A DNA stretch of 64,000 nt, from positions 1 to 64,000 of the forward strand of contig NZ_CP108475.1 in NCBI RefSeq assembly GCF_036226445.1. Reading direction: 5' to 3'. Source of the DNA: Streptomyces sp. NBC_01255. Lineage in GTDB: Bacteria > Actinomycetota > Actinomycetes > Streptomycetales > Streptomycetaceae. Position 1 is the stretch's first letter, and every line of letters begins with the position of its first letter. Under the pieces are notes generated by a model, which did no database searches, was not told where the DNA came from, and was given only the letters and a program-made list of their open reading frames with translations. Below, one piece after another: positions 32,979 to 42,572 of this stretch. The translations under genes were made by a program, and so were the position numbers.

Positions 32979-33478
32979 TGGGTGAGGTCCTGCTCGCCCC
33001 GGTCAGGTCCTTGTCGGCCGTGGCTACATCGGTGATGGAGAACGTCCAGGCCCATCTGTGGTGGCTGGGGCTGCCCGTGCTGGCCGGGGCCGTTCTGTGG
33101 GGTGTGTGCAGGGTCTGGTGGCGACGCCGGGCCCATGCCGCGCTCGGGCATCGGACGGTGGTCGACTTGGTGCCGTCGCGGGGCTTCGATCCGTCGGTGG
33201 AGGAAATCGGGCGGCACGCGGCGCGTCTGGCGCGGGTGCCGGCGGCTGCCGGGTGGCTGCCGCGCAGGGCGTCGGGGGTGCGGATGCGGCACGTGAGCGT
33301 CGAGGGGAAGTTGGCGACCCGGCTGGAAGGTCCCACGCGGTCTGCGGGGCTGCTGCGTCTGTCGTCGTTCCCGGACGTGGATGTGCTGGAGGCTGACCGC
33401 GGCCGTAGCGAGGTGCGGCCGATCCGGTTCACGAACATCGCGCCGCTCGGCGTGACGGACAACGGGCAGGAGGGCTGA
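32978..33478 (+). CDS. Single-span membrane protein coupled to the VirD4-like gene
   Basis: A 166-residue protein with one N-terminal span (WWLGLPVLAGAVLWGVCRVWW) and a cytoplasmic domain with two conserved-looking strands (RTVVDLVPSRGFDPSVEEIG, VRPIRFTNIAP). It overlaps the coupling protein gene by TGATG. It may supply the membrane anchor that the following ATPase lacks, as that protein has no obvious span of its own. Confidence 0.6.
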   Translation: MGEVLLAPVRSLSAVATSVMENVQAHLWWLGLPVLAGAVLWGVCRVWWRRRAHAALGHRTVVDLVPSRGFDPSVEEIGRHAARLARVPAAAGWLPRRASGVRMRHVSVEGKLATRLEGPTRSAGLLRLSSFPDVDVLEADRGRSEVRPIRFTNIAPLGVTDNGQEG

Positions 33479-35814
33479 TGAGCCAGGTACTGATGGAAAA
33501 GGTCACCCCTCCCCCAGCCCGCCCCGGTCGCCGGCGTGAGGAGAAGGGGGAGTCGAGTCGGGAAGGGCGCGGGGTCTATGTGGCGCGGGCGGAGCTCGTG
33601 CTCGCCCGCCCGGATCACCGGCGGCTGGCGGCGGCCAGTCTCGATCCCGATCCGCTGCAGATGATGGCGGCCGCCTGCGCGCACGTCGACAGCGACCGGG
33701 GAGAGCAGGCCGAACTGGTCGTGGATCTGGTGCCGGTGTCCGGCCGGAAGGTGGCGCGGTGGCGGCGCCGGCTCATGCGGCGAGCGGCAAAGCGGGGACC
33801 GTCGGCGTACGGGGAGCAGCTCGGGGCCGGTCCGGGCGGTGGCCGGTCGGGGTCGGTGTTCGGTCAGATGATGGAGGGGCTGAACGGGGGGAAGGCGTTC
33901 GGATCCGGTCGCTCACGGGGCGGGTCCGCGCCGCGGCCGCGGCAGACGGACCTGGCCGACGGCGTGGGGAAGTTCCTGCCCGGAGTGGACAGACAGGTGT
34001 TCGCGGTGCAGGTCCTCGTCCGGGTCGAGGCGCGGCATCCGGCGCGGGCTCAGGCGCTGGTTCATCAGGTGATGGCGGTGATGGATGCCTGGAGTGGGGA
34101 GAACTGGTGGCGTCCGGTGGGGCCGCGTCGTACGGGGTGGCGGCCGTACAGCAACGTGTGGTGGCGGCGGTCCTCCTTTGACCGCAGATTCCGCACTGGC
34201 GAGTTCGCCCCGTCGAGGCGGCAGTGGGTGACGGTGCGGGAGATCGCCGCGCTGCTGAAGCCGGCCTCGGCGCACTGCGAGGCGGCAAACGTGGTGCGTA
34301 CCGGCGGGGTGGTTCCGCCGGCGCCGCCGCGGCTGCCGGAGTGGACCGGGCAACCGGGCGTGGTGCCGTTGGGGCGCGTTCTGGGTGCGGACGGCCGGGC
34401 ACGCCTGGCGGCGGTGCCGCAGAAGGACGTGCTGTTCGGTGCCTCGTTCGGGAAGTCCGGGTTCGGCAAGAGCGAACTGGCCTTGCTACAGGCGATCTCT
34501 CTGGCCTACGGCGGGCTGGGGGTGTGGTTCCTCGACCCGCATGGTGCGGCAGTGAAGCGGGCGATGCCGTATCTGGCCCATCCGGCGCTGCGCGAGAGGG
34601 TCTGGGTCATCGACCTGAGTGTGAAGGACCCCACGGCACGGGTCGGAGCGTGGAATCCGCTGTCGATGGAGCACCGCAGCGCCGCGCAGGTCCAGGACGT
34701 GATCGGCGCGGTGGTGGGCGGGCTTGCGTCGGCGCAGGGCTGGGGCGACGGTGCGCCGCGCGCTCGAGCGATCCTGTCCCACGCGGTGCAGGTTCTGGCG
34801 CATCTGGCGCTGGAGATGTGCCGGCGGGGGCGGCCGGATCTGCAGCCCACCATTTTCTCGATCACCCGGCTGCTCACCGACGAGGAGTGGCGCGGCGACG
34901 TCCTGGAGCATCTCCCGGTCAAGCTGCGCCGGTTCTGGACCACCACGTTCCCCAAGTACGAGGGGAGCGCGGTCCCGGTGGTCACCCAGACGCTGGAGCA
35001 GCTGGAGACATCGGACTCGCTGCGGGCGTTCCTGGGCCAGCCGCGGTCGACGTACGACATGCGGCACGCCATGGACACTTCGAAGATCGTGCTGCTGCGC
35101 TGCTCCGGTACGGGCTCATCCGACCAGGTCATCACCTCGTTGCTGCTGTTCGACCTGTTTCTGGCTGGCTGCTCGCGTGAGGGCGTCGACCAGGACCTGC
35201 TGGAGACGATGTTCGCGTTCTGCGATGAGCTGACCGCCATCGACGGGGCATCGCGCGGCTACGTCGCCGCGATCCTGGAGCAGCTGCGCAAGTACGAGCT
35301 GAGGCTGATGGGGATGACCCAGATGGCGATGCGGCTGAGCGGTGAGACGCGGATGGCGCTCATGCAGAACCAGTCGCTGCTGTCCGCGTCGGCAGCTGAC
35401 AGCGACGAGGCGGCGTTCGTCACCAAGCGCATGGAGCCGGTCTCCCCGCAGACCTTGCTGTCCCTGCCGAAGTGGAACTACGTGATGTCCACGATGCTCC
35501 ACGGCGAGCGCACCACCCCGTTCCGTGTCGCCGGCGTGGCCCTGCACCAGGCCCTCGCCGACTACCACCACCCCGAGCTCCTGACCGATCTGGAGCGGGC
35601 CGTGGACGACAACCTGCGGCGCCGCACGGTCGGCGAGATCCTACGTGACCTCGAAGGCGACGACACGGGAAGCCGGCCCGGTCTGGACGACCGGATCCTC
35701 GCCGAGCTCATCACCACCCGGGCCGCCCCGAAAACGCGGCCGGAGCGACCCACAGAACCCACCATGCCCGCGGCCGGAGTCCGGCTTGCGGCCAGCGGAA
35801 GCGAGATCGGCTGA
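33478..35814 (+). CDS. VirD4/TraG-like coupling protein ATPase
   Basis: A 778-residue P-loop ATPase. Walker A is GKSGFGKSEL (about residues 324-333), preceded by GVVPLGRVLGADGRARLAAVP; Walker B is MFAFCDEL (about 578-585); YELRLMGMTQMAMRL follows as the sensor strand. The N-terminal ~300 residues have a basic hydrophilic segment and a domain with RHPARAQALVHQVMAVMDAWS. Motif set and size fit a type IV coupling protein (VirD4/TraG/HerA superfamily) that brings DNA to the channel. No hydrophobic span is present, so anchoring is probably through the products of the two preceding coupled genes. Confidence 0.85.
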   Translation: MSQVLMEKVTPPPARPGRRREEKGESSREGRGVYVARAELVLARPDHRRLAAASLDPDPLQMMAAACAHVDSDRGEQAELVVDLVPVSGRKVARWRRRLMRRAAKRGPSAYGEQLGAGPGGGRSGSVFGQMMEGLNGGKAFGSGRSRGGSAPRPRQTDLADGVGKFLPGVDRQVFAVQVLVRVEARHPARAQALVHQVMAVMDAWSGENWWRPVGPRRTGWRPYSNVWWRRSSFDRRFRTGEFAPSRRQWVTVREIAALLKPASAHCEAANVVRTGGVVPPAPPRLPEWTGQPGVVPLGRVLGADGRARLAAVPQKDVLFGASFGKSGFGKSELALLQAISLAYGGLGVWFLDPHGAAVKRAMPYLAHPALRERVWVIDLSVKDPTARVGAWNPLSMEHRSAAQVQDVIGAVVGGLASAQGWGDGAPRARAILSHAVQVLAHLALEMCRRGRPDLQPTIFSITRLLTDEEWRGDVLEHLPVKLRRFWTTTFPKYEGSAVPVVTQTLEQLETSDSLRAFLGQPRSTYDMRHAMDTSKIVLLRCSGTGSSDQVITSLLLFDLFLAGCSREGVDQDLLETMFAFCDELTAIDGASRGYVAAILEQLRKYELRLMGMTQMAMRLSGETRMALMQNQSLLSASAADSDEAAFVTKRMEPVSPQTLLSLPKWNYVMSTMLHGERTTPFRVAGVALHQALADYHHPELLTDLERAVDDNLRRRTVGEILRDLEGDDTGSRPGLDDRILAELITTRAAPKTRPERPTEPTMPAAGVRLAASGSEIG

Positions 35815-36761
35815 TGACCACCGTGCTGTCCCCCGCCGGCACCAGCCTGCCCCGCCTGGGGCAGCAGCTGCTGCCCATCCTCTACCAGCACCGCCTGGTC
35901 GCCACCGGCCAGCTTCACCGGATGCTGACCCCGCACACTCAACGACCTGTCTACCTTCGACGCGTCTTGAACCAGATGCGCGCCCAGGGACTGGCGGACT
36001 ACACCGCCCGCCGGGCTGGGAAGTTGGGCGGCCCTGAACTGCTGTGGTTCGTCACCCCGCGCGGCGCAGACATCGTCGAGGCCAGCCGGGAAGTCACCTC
36101 CCGGGCCTACCGCATCAATCCCGAGACCGCAGCCTCCCAGCTCCAGGAGCACACGCTAGCCGTCGTCGAGACCGGTCTCGCGTTCAGCACCTGGGCCCAG
36201 GCTCTCGGCGACGAGTGCGGGCCGCTGGACTGGGACCCGGAGCTCGTCCACCGCGTCCGCGACGGCGAGAACCGGCTCGGAGACGACGCCCTGCTCATCC
36301 CTGACGCCGTCCTGCGCTACACCCGCACCACACCCACCGGGCGCCGGCTCCTCACCTACTTCCTCGAGATCGACCGGGCCACCATGCAGGTCGGACGCCT
36401 CGGCCGGAAGCTCACCTCCTACGCCCGCTACGCCACCTACGTGCCCGCTCCCCCGCCCGGTCACCGCTTCGCCACCGCCACGGGCGCCGGCCGCGAGGCC
36501 TGGCGCGACCGCTACCCGGCCGTACCCCGCCTCCTGGTCGTCCTCACCGGAGCCAGCAAAACGGTCCTGCGACGCCGGACCGAGGACCTGCGCGCCCTGG
36601 CCGCCGCCGACACCCGCGTCCGACGCACCCCCCAGCTCGCCGTCGGCATCACCACCCTCGGCCAGCTGACAGCCCAGGGCCCGTTCGCGCCGATCGTCAC
36701 CCCGCTCCTCGGCGAACCCACTCCCGGCGATGTCCTCCTCGCCACCCCGTCGGCCTCATGA
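35814..36761 (+). CDS. Replication-relaxation family protein
   Basis: A 315-residue protein with an N-terminal winged-helix domain (LLPILYQHRLVATGQLHRML, VYLRRVLNQMRAQGLADYTA) and a central acidic strand pattern (YFLEIDRATMQVGRLGRKL). This is the build of the replication-relaxation (Replic_Relax/MobC-like) family found beside coupling proteins in actinobacterial elements. TGATG overlap with the coupling protein gene indicates a joint role in DNA recognition for transfer. No relaxase with a HUH motif is found nearby. Confidence 0.75.
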   Translation: MTTVLSPAGTSLPRLGQQLLPILYQHRLVATGQLHRMLTPHTQRPVYLRRVLNQMRAQGLADYTARRAGKLGGPELLWFVTPRGADIVEASREVTSRAYRINPETAASQLQEHTLAVVETGLAFSTWAQALGDECGPLDWDPELVHRVRDGENRLGDDALLIPDAVLRYTRTTPTGRRLLTYFLEIDRATMQVGRLGRKLTSYARYATYVPAPPPGHRFATATGAGREAWRDRYPAVPRLLVVLTGASKTVLRRRTEDLRALAAADTRVRRTPQLAVGITTLGQLTAQGPFAPIVTPLLGEPTPGDVLLATPSAS

Positions 36762-37044
36762 GGCACAGTGCAGCTGCTGTCCGACGAGCGTGCCGGGATC
36801 TGGCCAGCGTCGTCTCCTCAGACCGCGATGACCTGACAGAGTCCCATCCATTCTCGGCCCGATTTTGGCTGATTGCATCGCATCCCTCGGTCTCAACAGC
36901 CGTTACGCCCGGTGTGGTTGGTGTGATCTTGCGTAGTCTGGGCCTTCGCATATTCAACGTGGTCCTGCGGTACTCAGGGAACGCTTCAGCATCGACAAGC
37001 GCAGGTGGCGCCGGGTGACCGCATATGCATCGGGAGACATCGTG

Positions 37045-37662
37045 ATGACCCATACGCACATGCGACGCGTTCGCTCGCGAATGACGTCGTTCCAACCGGC
37101 AGGAGCACTTCTCCTCGCTGGCTCATTCCTCCTTACCGCATGCAGCAGTGATCCAGAGACGCCGGAGGCGAAGCCGCCCACGCACTCCACACCCACCGTG
37201 GCGCCGTCCAAGACGGAGATCCCGGTGGCTCCTGCGGACCCGGTGGAGACAGCGAAGAAGGAAGCGATCGCCACCTACCTTTCGCACTGGAAGGAAGTGG
37301 AGAAGCGCTACGCCGACAAGGCAGGCAAGGCAGGCGACCTCAAGAAGTACGCGGCCTCAGCCGCTCTTTCCCAGGTCGAGACGGGCGCAGCAGACATGCG
37401 GAAGAAGAACGCGATCGTTCTGGGAACGGTCGCCGTGGGCAACCCGACCGCCACGAGCGCGGATATCAACCGCAAGATCCCTCACGTCATTCTCTCCAGC
37501 TGCCTGGATATCTCCCGGTGGACAGTCACCGACCTCGACACGCAGAAGCCGGCCGCCTTGCCTAAGAACAGGCTCCTTCGCTACGTGATCAAGGCGACCA
37601 TCGAGAAGTGGCCCGAGGGATGGCGCGTCATCCGCGATGAGCCGCAAGGCAAGAAGTGCTGA
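37045..37662 (+). CDS. Lipoprotein at the head of the Tad operon
   Basis: A 205-residue exported lipoprotein. The signal (RRVRSRMTSFQPAGALLLAG) ends in the lipobox LTAC with cysteine 33, followed by a proline/threonine linker and a ~130-residue soluble domain with one internal cysteine and a C-terminal one. A GGGAGA site 8 bases upstream supports ATG 37045. Sequence resembles small Streptomyces lipoproteins with an NTF2-like fold, but this is uncertain. It overlaps the following secreted-protein gene by 7 bases. Confidence 0.75.
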   Translation: MTHTHMRRVRSRMTSFQPAGALLLAGSFLLTACSSDPETPEAKPPTHSTPTVAPSKTEIPVAPADPVETAKKEAIATYLSHWKEVEKRYADKAGKAGDLKKYAASAALSQVETGAADMRKKNAIVLGTVAVGNPTATSADINRKIPHVILSSCLDISRWTVTDLDTQKPAALPKNRLLRYVIKATIEKWPEGWRVIRDEPQGKKC

Positions 37663-38552
37663 CCCCTCGGAGTGCAGCAGTCCCAGGCGTGCTCGTGCTC
37701 GTCGCCGCAGCGTTCTCCGCTGCCCCTGCTTACGCAGACGACCCCGGTGGAACGGGCGGTACGAAATGCGGCCCCTTCTTCTGCGAGGTGGAAGTCGACG
37801 TGCCTGGCTCCGGCGGCAACGGTGGCGGTTCACCGGCCCCAGGCGGGAGCTCGGGGGGAGGCGGGGGAGAGAGCGGCGAGACGCCAGCCACCCAGCGTGT
37901 ATGCACGTACACGAAGCTCAACCCTCAGCCGCCCGCTGGGAGTCTGGACTGGGAAGGGCACACGCCCGGGGACGGCGCAGTCTACGAGGAGCGGTGCACC
38001 TTCAACGATGGCCCCAGCCCCACGACATTCGTGCGAAACGTCTGGGCTGCCGCTCCCCCTGGCGCGGCCGCTGTCGACCCAGCCGTCCTGGCCCGGCAGG
38101 CCGTGGACCAGATGGTGTTGCGCGGCCCGGAGATCGGGATCACACCGAAGCCGGGTGGCATGGGGTTGGTCGGGATGCCGGTCTATCTGTGGACGGAGCG
38201 GGGCCCTGAGACGTACGGGCCGAACGTCGCCTCCGCGTCCGCGGGTGGGATCACGGTGACCGCGACGGCGAAGGTGGCGCGGATCGTGTGGCAGATGGGC
38301 GACGGGAAGACCGTCACCTGCACCACCCCCGGCACCCCCTACAAGGCCTCTTACGGCACGAAGTCTTCGCCGGACTGCGGTCACCGATACGCCAAGCCGT
38401 CGACTGCCGGCTCCGGGACGTATCACGTGGTCGCGACGTCGACCTGGACGATCGACTGGCAGGCCACGACCGGGCAGGCCGGGCAAATGTCCCAGACCCG
38501 GCAGAGTGCCGTGGACATCCGGGTCGGCGAGCTCCAAGCCGTCGGCAGCTGA
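37656..38552 (+). CDS. Secreted protein of the Tad operon
   Basis: A 298-residue exported protein. Signal peptide GVLVLVAAAFSAAPAYADD is probably cleaved after AYA (about residue 27). A cysteine pair (KCGPFFCEVEV), a glycine/proline-rich linker, and a ~190-residue beta-rich domain follow, with WTIDWQATTG and VWQMGDGKTVTC strands. The GTG start at 37656 lies within the last codons of the lipoprotein gene. Similar genes stand at the head of Streptomyces Tad clusters, where a role in envelope passage of the pilus is plausible. Confidence 0.7.
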   Translation: MLTPRSAAVPGVLVLVAAAFSAAPAYADDPGGTGGTKCGPFFCEVEVDVPGSGGNGGGSPAPGGSSGGGGGESGETPATQRVCTYTKLNPQPPAGSLDWEGHTPGDGAVYEERCTFNDGPSPTTFVRNVWAAAPPGAAAVDPAVLARQAVDQMVLRGPEIGITPKPGGMGLVGMPVYLWTERGPETYGPNVASASAGGITVTATAKVARIVWQMGDGKTVTCTTPGTPYKASYGTKSSPDCGHRYAKPSTAGSGTYHVVATSTWTIDWQATTGQAGQMSQTRQSAVDIRVGELQAVGS

Positions 38553-38595
38553 AGCACCCCGTCGGTTCCAACGAAGAAGGCGAAGGCGAGAGATC

Positions 38596-39300
38596 GTGAG
38601 CAAGACGGCGGTTCCGGCCGGCACGGGCCAGGTCCCCGCGCAGCCGACGCACTCCCAGATCCCGAGTGCGGCAGTCGGGTTCAAGGCGCGAAGGCGGCGT
38701 CCCGGCATGTACGCGCTGGCGATCGCGCTGATCGCGGCCGGCGGAGGCGGCGGGTTCCTCGCCTTCCAGGCGACAGGGGAACGCACCCCCGTCCTGGCCG
38801 TGGCCAAGGGCGTTGAGGCCGGGGACGTCATCAAGGACTCCGACCTGATCGAGGCCCAAGTCCAGCTCGACCCGGCGCTGAAGCCGGTCCTTGCCACCGA
38901 GCGGGAGAAGGTAGTCGGCAAACGGGCCTCAGTCGCCCTGACACCGGGCGCACTGCTGACGCAGGGCCAGGTCACCACTCGCACTCTGGTCAAGCCGGGT
39001 GAGCGGCTGGTCGGCATCGGGCTGAAGACGTCACAGATGCCCGCGAGCCGTCTCTCGCCCGGCGACAAGATCCTCGTCGTCTCCACCCCCGCCGACGGCC
39101 AGATCGCCGGAGAGAAAGCCGGTGAGGACGCCGCCCCGCAGCAGATCGCCGCCCGGGTCGTGCGGGTGGGAGAGCGGCAGCAAACCACGGGCGAGCAGGT
39201 CGTCGACGTCGCGGTGCCCTCGCAGTTCGGGCCCGCGCTCGCGGCGCAGGCCGCGACCGGGAACGTCGCGCTCGTCGTCGACGGACCGGGAGAGTCCTGA
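38596..39300 (+). CDS. cpaB: CpaB/RcpC-like SAF-domain pilus assembly protein
   Basis: A 234-residue protein with one N-terminal span (MYALAIALIAAGGGGGFLAF) and an SAF domain (VAKGVEAGDVIKDSDLIEAQV, GKRASVALTPGALLTQGQV), the CpaB/RcpC fold of Flp pilus assembly. The start is GTG 38596. It overlaps the TadZ-like gene by TGATG. In CpaB of Gram-negative systems the domain works with the secretin; here it must act at the Gram-positive cell wall. Confidence 0.85.
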   Translation: MSKTAVPAGTGQVPAQPTHSQIPSAAVGFKARRRRPGMYALAIALIAAGGGGGFLAFQATGERTPVLAVAKGVEAGDVIKDSDLIEAQVQLDPALKPVLATEREKVVGKRASVALTPGALLTQGQVTTRTLVKPGERLVGIGLKTSQMPASRLSPGDKILVVSTPADGQIAGEKAGEDAAPQQIAARVVRVGERQQTTGEQVVDVAVPSQFGPALAAQAATGNVALVVDGPGES

Positions 39301-40142
39301 TGGCCGTGATCACCCTGGTCGGACTCCCGGGCGCTCCGGGAGCGACGAGTACGGCGCTCGCACTGTTGCGGACCTGGCCGCTCGAAGCCGGCCGACGACT
39401 GGTCCTTGCGGAGTGCGACCCGGACGGTGGCGCCGTGTTGCCAGGTGCTCTCCAGAGCACCGTGGTCGCCGACCGTGGCCTGCGGAATCTGACGGAGTCC
39501 TCCCGTACGCAGGATCTCGTCACGGCGTTCTGGCCGCAGCTGATCGCCCTGGAGAACGACGAGAAGCGATCGGAGCGCAACCGGCTGCTGCTGCCCGGCC
39601 TGACCGCGCTGCACCAGGCCTCCAGCCTCGCCCCCGTATGGGGACAGCTCGCCGACCTGTTCACCGGGATCGAGACCCACGGCCACGACGTCCTGGTCGA
39701 CCTCGGACGCTCCGGCGCGTTCGGCCCGCCCGGTGTCCTCGCCCTGCGTGCGGACATGGTCTTGGTGGTGATGCGCGGAACGCTGCGCAGCATGCACGCC
39801 GCCCGCTCCCGCATCCAGGCCCTGCGCACCCTGATGGACGGTGACTCCGGCCAGGGAGCCGGCGCGCTCGGCATCCTCCTCATCCGACAGGGCCCCTACG
39901 GCCCCCGCGAGGTCCAGGACGAGCTCGGCGTGCGGGTTGTCGCTGCGCTGCCGTACCGGCCGGAGGAGGCGGCCGTGCTGTCCGACGGCGCGTCCGAGGG
40001 CCGTGGGTTCATGACGTCGAAGCTGATGAGTGCCGCGCGTGACGCGTCGACCCCGATTCGACAGCAGGTCGCCTCCCGGCGTGCGCGGGTCGCCTCCCCG
40101 TTGCAACAGCGGCTGATGAAGGCGGTGACTGATGCGCGCTGA
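39300..40142 (+). CDS. tadZ: TadZ/CpaE-like MinD-family protein with degenerate P-loop
   Basis: A 280-residue protein of the MinD/ParA fold: VITLVGLPGAPGATSTALAL at the P-loop, VLAECDPDGGAVLPG as the A-prime strand, DVLVDLGRSGAF as Walker B and MVLVVMRGTLRS after it. The P-loop lacks both lysines of the deviant Walker motif (KGGxGKT), as in atypical TadZ proteins that localise the pilus machine without strong ATPase activity. It overlaps the TadA gene by 11 bases. Confidence 0.8.
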   Translation: MAVITLVGLPGAPGATSTALALLRTWPLEAGRRLVLAECDPDGGAVLPGALQSTVVADRGLRNLTESSRTQDLVTAFWPQLIALENDEKRSERNRLLLPGLTALHQASSLAPVWGQLADLFTGIETHGHDVLVDLGRSGAFGPPGVLALRADMVLVVMRGTLRSMHAARSRIQALRTLMDGDSGQGAGALGILLIRQGPYGPREVQDELGVRVVAALPYRPEEAAVLSDGASEGRGFMTSKLMSAARDASTPIRQQVASRRARVASPLQQRLMKAVTDAR

Positions 40143-41652
40143 CCCGATGTACCCCGCTGCCGTCCCTCCGCCCGCTGCTCCGTCTCAGGCTCCGGCTCAC
40201 GTTCCCGGGATGGGAGCCGTCACGCTTCCGGGGCTGCCGGGTGCCGCCTACGCCCCCCACCGTGGTGGGCAGGCCGCCGCGCCGACAATGGTCAACGCGG
40301 TCTCCGCACCCCAGGTGAGGGTCGACGCCCGTGCGGCTGGTGAGATCAAGCGGCAGGTCAACGACCTGCTCCTGGCTGAGGCGAAGCTGAACCGCGGCCT
40401 GGTCGGCGCCGTGCGTGAGCAGCGGGCCCGCGCTCTGATCAACGAGCGGGTAGCGGTCTGGGGCGACGCTGCCCGGACCTCTCGTACGGTCACGGCCGGC
40501 GAGGAGCAGCAGCTGGCCGCGCTCGTCTTCGACATGCTCTTCCGCTCCGGCCGTCTCCAGCGCCATCTCGACGACCAGCGGGTGGAGGACATCTGGATCA
40601 ACGGCCACGACCGGGTGTTCCTCAAGTACAGCGGCGACAGTGAGCCCGTCGCGGCCGAGCCGGTCGCCGAATCGGAGGAGGAGCTCCAGGAGCTCGTCCG
40701 TGATCTGATCCGCGCCAGCGGTCAGTCCGGCCGGACGTTTTCCACCGCGTCCCCTGACGCCGCGATCCGCCTGCCTGACGGCTCTCGGCTCCAGGCGCTG
40801 CACCCGGAGATCACCGGGGAGCGGACGTTCGTCACGATCCGCCGTCACCGTCTGCAGAACGCCACCCTTGACGACCTCGTCACGGCCGGCGCGATGGACA
40901 CCACTGTCGCCGGTCTGCTGCGCGCCTGCGTACGGGCCCGGCGGAACGTGATCGTGGTGGGCGAGCAGTCGTCGGGGAAGACGACCCTGATGCGGGCGCT
41001 CCTGCGGGAGATCCCGCGGCACGAGCGGTTCGGCACGGTGGAGACCGAGTTCGAGCTGTGGGCCCACCAGAACGGCTACCACACGCAGGTCGTGCCGATG
41101 GAGGCCCGCGAGTCCAACGGCGAGCGCGTCGACGGCCGTGCGGTCGGCGAGATCACGCTGCTCGACCTGATGTATCGGGCCAAGCGCATGTCTCTCAAGC
41201 GCGTCGTCGTCGGTGAGGTCCGGGGCCCGGAGATCACCGCCATGATGCAGGCCCTGACCAGTGACCGGCCCGGCTCCATGTGCACGATGCACGCCTCCGA
41301 GCCGCACGTCGTCTTCGACCGCATCGCCGAGCTGTACCTGCTGGCCCGGGGCAACTTCTCCGAGCAGCTGGCCTACCGGCAGATCGCCAACGGTCTGCAC
41401 TTCGTCGTCTTCATGTCCGTCGACGAGTCCGGCCCAGCCCCCAGGCGTCTCGTCAGCCACGTGTGGGAGATCACCGGCATCGGCGAGAACGGCCGCCCCG
41501 CCTACAACGAGATCTTCCGCCCCGCCTCCGAGGAAGACCTGCGCGCCGTCCCGGCCGCCCCGCTCTCGCCGCGCTCGCGCCGGCGTCTGGAGCTGGCCGG
41601 CTTCTCCACCCACGTCCTCGACCAGGCCGCGGCTTGGAACAGGGGGCTGTGA
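40132..41652 (+). CDS. tadA: TadA/CpaF secretion ATPase
   Basis: A 506-residue type II/IV secretion ATPase. Walker A VVGEQSSGKTTLMR (about 275-288), the Asp box around FGTVETEFELW, Walker B KRVVVGEVRGPEI (about 355-367) and the His box MCTMHASEP are all intact; the N-terminal RVEDIWINGHDRVFLKY is the CpaF hallmark. It would drive Flp pilus assembly. It is coupled to tadB by TGATG. Confidence 0.95.
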   Translation: MRADPMYPAAVPPPAAPSQAPAHVPGMGAVTLPGLPGAAYAPHRGGQAAAPTMVNAVSAPQVRVDARAAGEIKRQVNDLLLAEAKLNRGLVGAVREQRARALINERVAVWGDAARTSRTVTAGEEQQLAALVFDMLFRSGRLQRHLDDQRVEDIWINGHDRVFLKYSGDSEPVAAEPVAESEEELQELVRDLIRASGQSGRTFSTASPDAAIRLPDGSRLQALHPEITGERTFVTIRRHRLQNATLDDLVTAGAMDTTVAGLLRACVRARRNVIVVGEQSSGKTTLMRALLREIPRHERFGTVETEFELWAHQNGYHTQVVPMEARESNGERVDGRAVGEITLLDLMYRAKRMSLKRVVVGEVRGPEITAMMQALTSDRPGSMCTMHASEPHVVFDRIAELYLLARGNFSEQLAYRQIANGLHFVVFMSVDESGPAPRRLVSHVWEITGIGENGRPAYNEIFRPASEEDLRAVPAAPLSPRSRRRLELAGFSTHVLDQAAAWNRGL

Positions 41653-42572
41653 TGGGCGCCCTGTGGTGGACCCTGTGTGGAGCCATGCTCGCCGGCGGTC
41701 TCGTGGCCGCCGCCGTCGCTACGATCGGCACGACCGCTCCGAAGGGCCAGGGCCGTACGGCCCGGTGGCGGGCGCAGTGGTCGGGCGGCCCCGACGGACC
41801 CAAGCGCGCCGCCCGCCGCCGCGCCCTGCTCGTTGCCGCGGGAGCGACGACGGCCGTGGTGTGGCTGGTCTCCGGCGTGTTCGTGGCCGCGGTCCTCCTT
41901 GGCGGCTCTGTGATCGGGGTGCCGTGGCTTCTGTCGTCCGCGACCTCCGCGAGGGGCCGGATCGCCAAACTGGAGGCGCTCGCCGACTGGACCCAGCGCC
42001 TGTCCGAGATCCTCCGCCTCGGCTTCGCCCTGGAACAGGCCCTGATCACCAGCCGGAAGAACCCGCCCCCGGCGATCGAGGACGAGGTCGGCGAGCTCGC
42101 CGACAAGCTGAAGGCCGGCTGGCTCCCTGTCGACGCGCTCCGGGACTTCGCAGGTCGTCTCGACGACGTCACCGGCGACAAGGCCTGCGCCGCCCTGATG
42201 CTGTGCGCGGTCGACCCCGGCCCCGGCCTCGCCCAGGTCCTGGAAGACGTCGCCGCCCAGGTCCGCGAGGAGGTCGCCGCACGCCGCCGCATCGAGGCCG
42301 ACCGGGCCAAGTCCCGCACCGCGATGCGCACCATGACCCTCATCTGCATGGCCCTGGTCGTGGTCGGTTTCCTCATCCCCTATACCGCCCCGTACGCCAC
42401 CCTCCTCGGCCAGCTCGTCCTCGCGCTGCTCGGCGCCGCGTTCGCCGCGGTCCTGTGGTGGACCCGCAAGCTCGCCAGCCACCAGCCGGTACCCCGCTTC
42501 CTCATCAACGACCCGCGCAGCCAGGTCAAACAGCCCGGCCCCGCCGAACCCGCGGAGGTGCCGGCCCCATGA
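41652..42572 (+). CDS. tadB: TadB-like inner-membrane platform protein
   Basis: A 306-residue protein with two N-terminal spans (WTLCGAMLAGGLVAAAVA and LLVAAGATTAVVWLVSGVFVAAVL), a type II secretion F domain (LADWTQRLSEILRLGFALEQA, DDVTGDKACAALML) and C-terminal spans (LICMALVVVGFLIPY, LVLALLGAAFAAVLWW). This is the TadB layout. It is joined to tadC by ATGA. Confidence 0.9.
   Translation: MGALWWTLCGAMLAGGLVAAAVATIGTTAPKGQGRTARWRAQWSGGPDGPKRAARRRALLVAAGATTAVVWLVSGVFVAAVLLGGSVIGVPWLLSSATSARGRIAKLEALADWTQRLSEILRLGFALEQALITSRKNPPPAIEDEVGELADKLKAGWLPVDALRDFAGRLDDVTGDKACAALMLCAVDPGPGLAQVLEDVAAQVREEVAARRRIEADRAKSRTAMRTMTLICMALVVVGFLIPYTAPYATLLGQLVLALLGAAFAAVLWWTRKLASHQPVPRFLINDPRSQVKQPGPAEPAEVPAP

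Noticed and set aside
33478..35814. TraB/FtsK septal translocase
   Set aside because: There is no FtsK gamma-type C-terminal winged helix and the motif context fits VirD4/HerA coupling proteins better.
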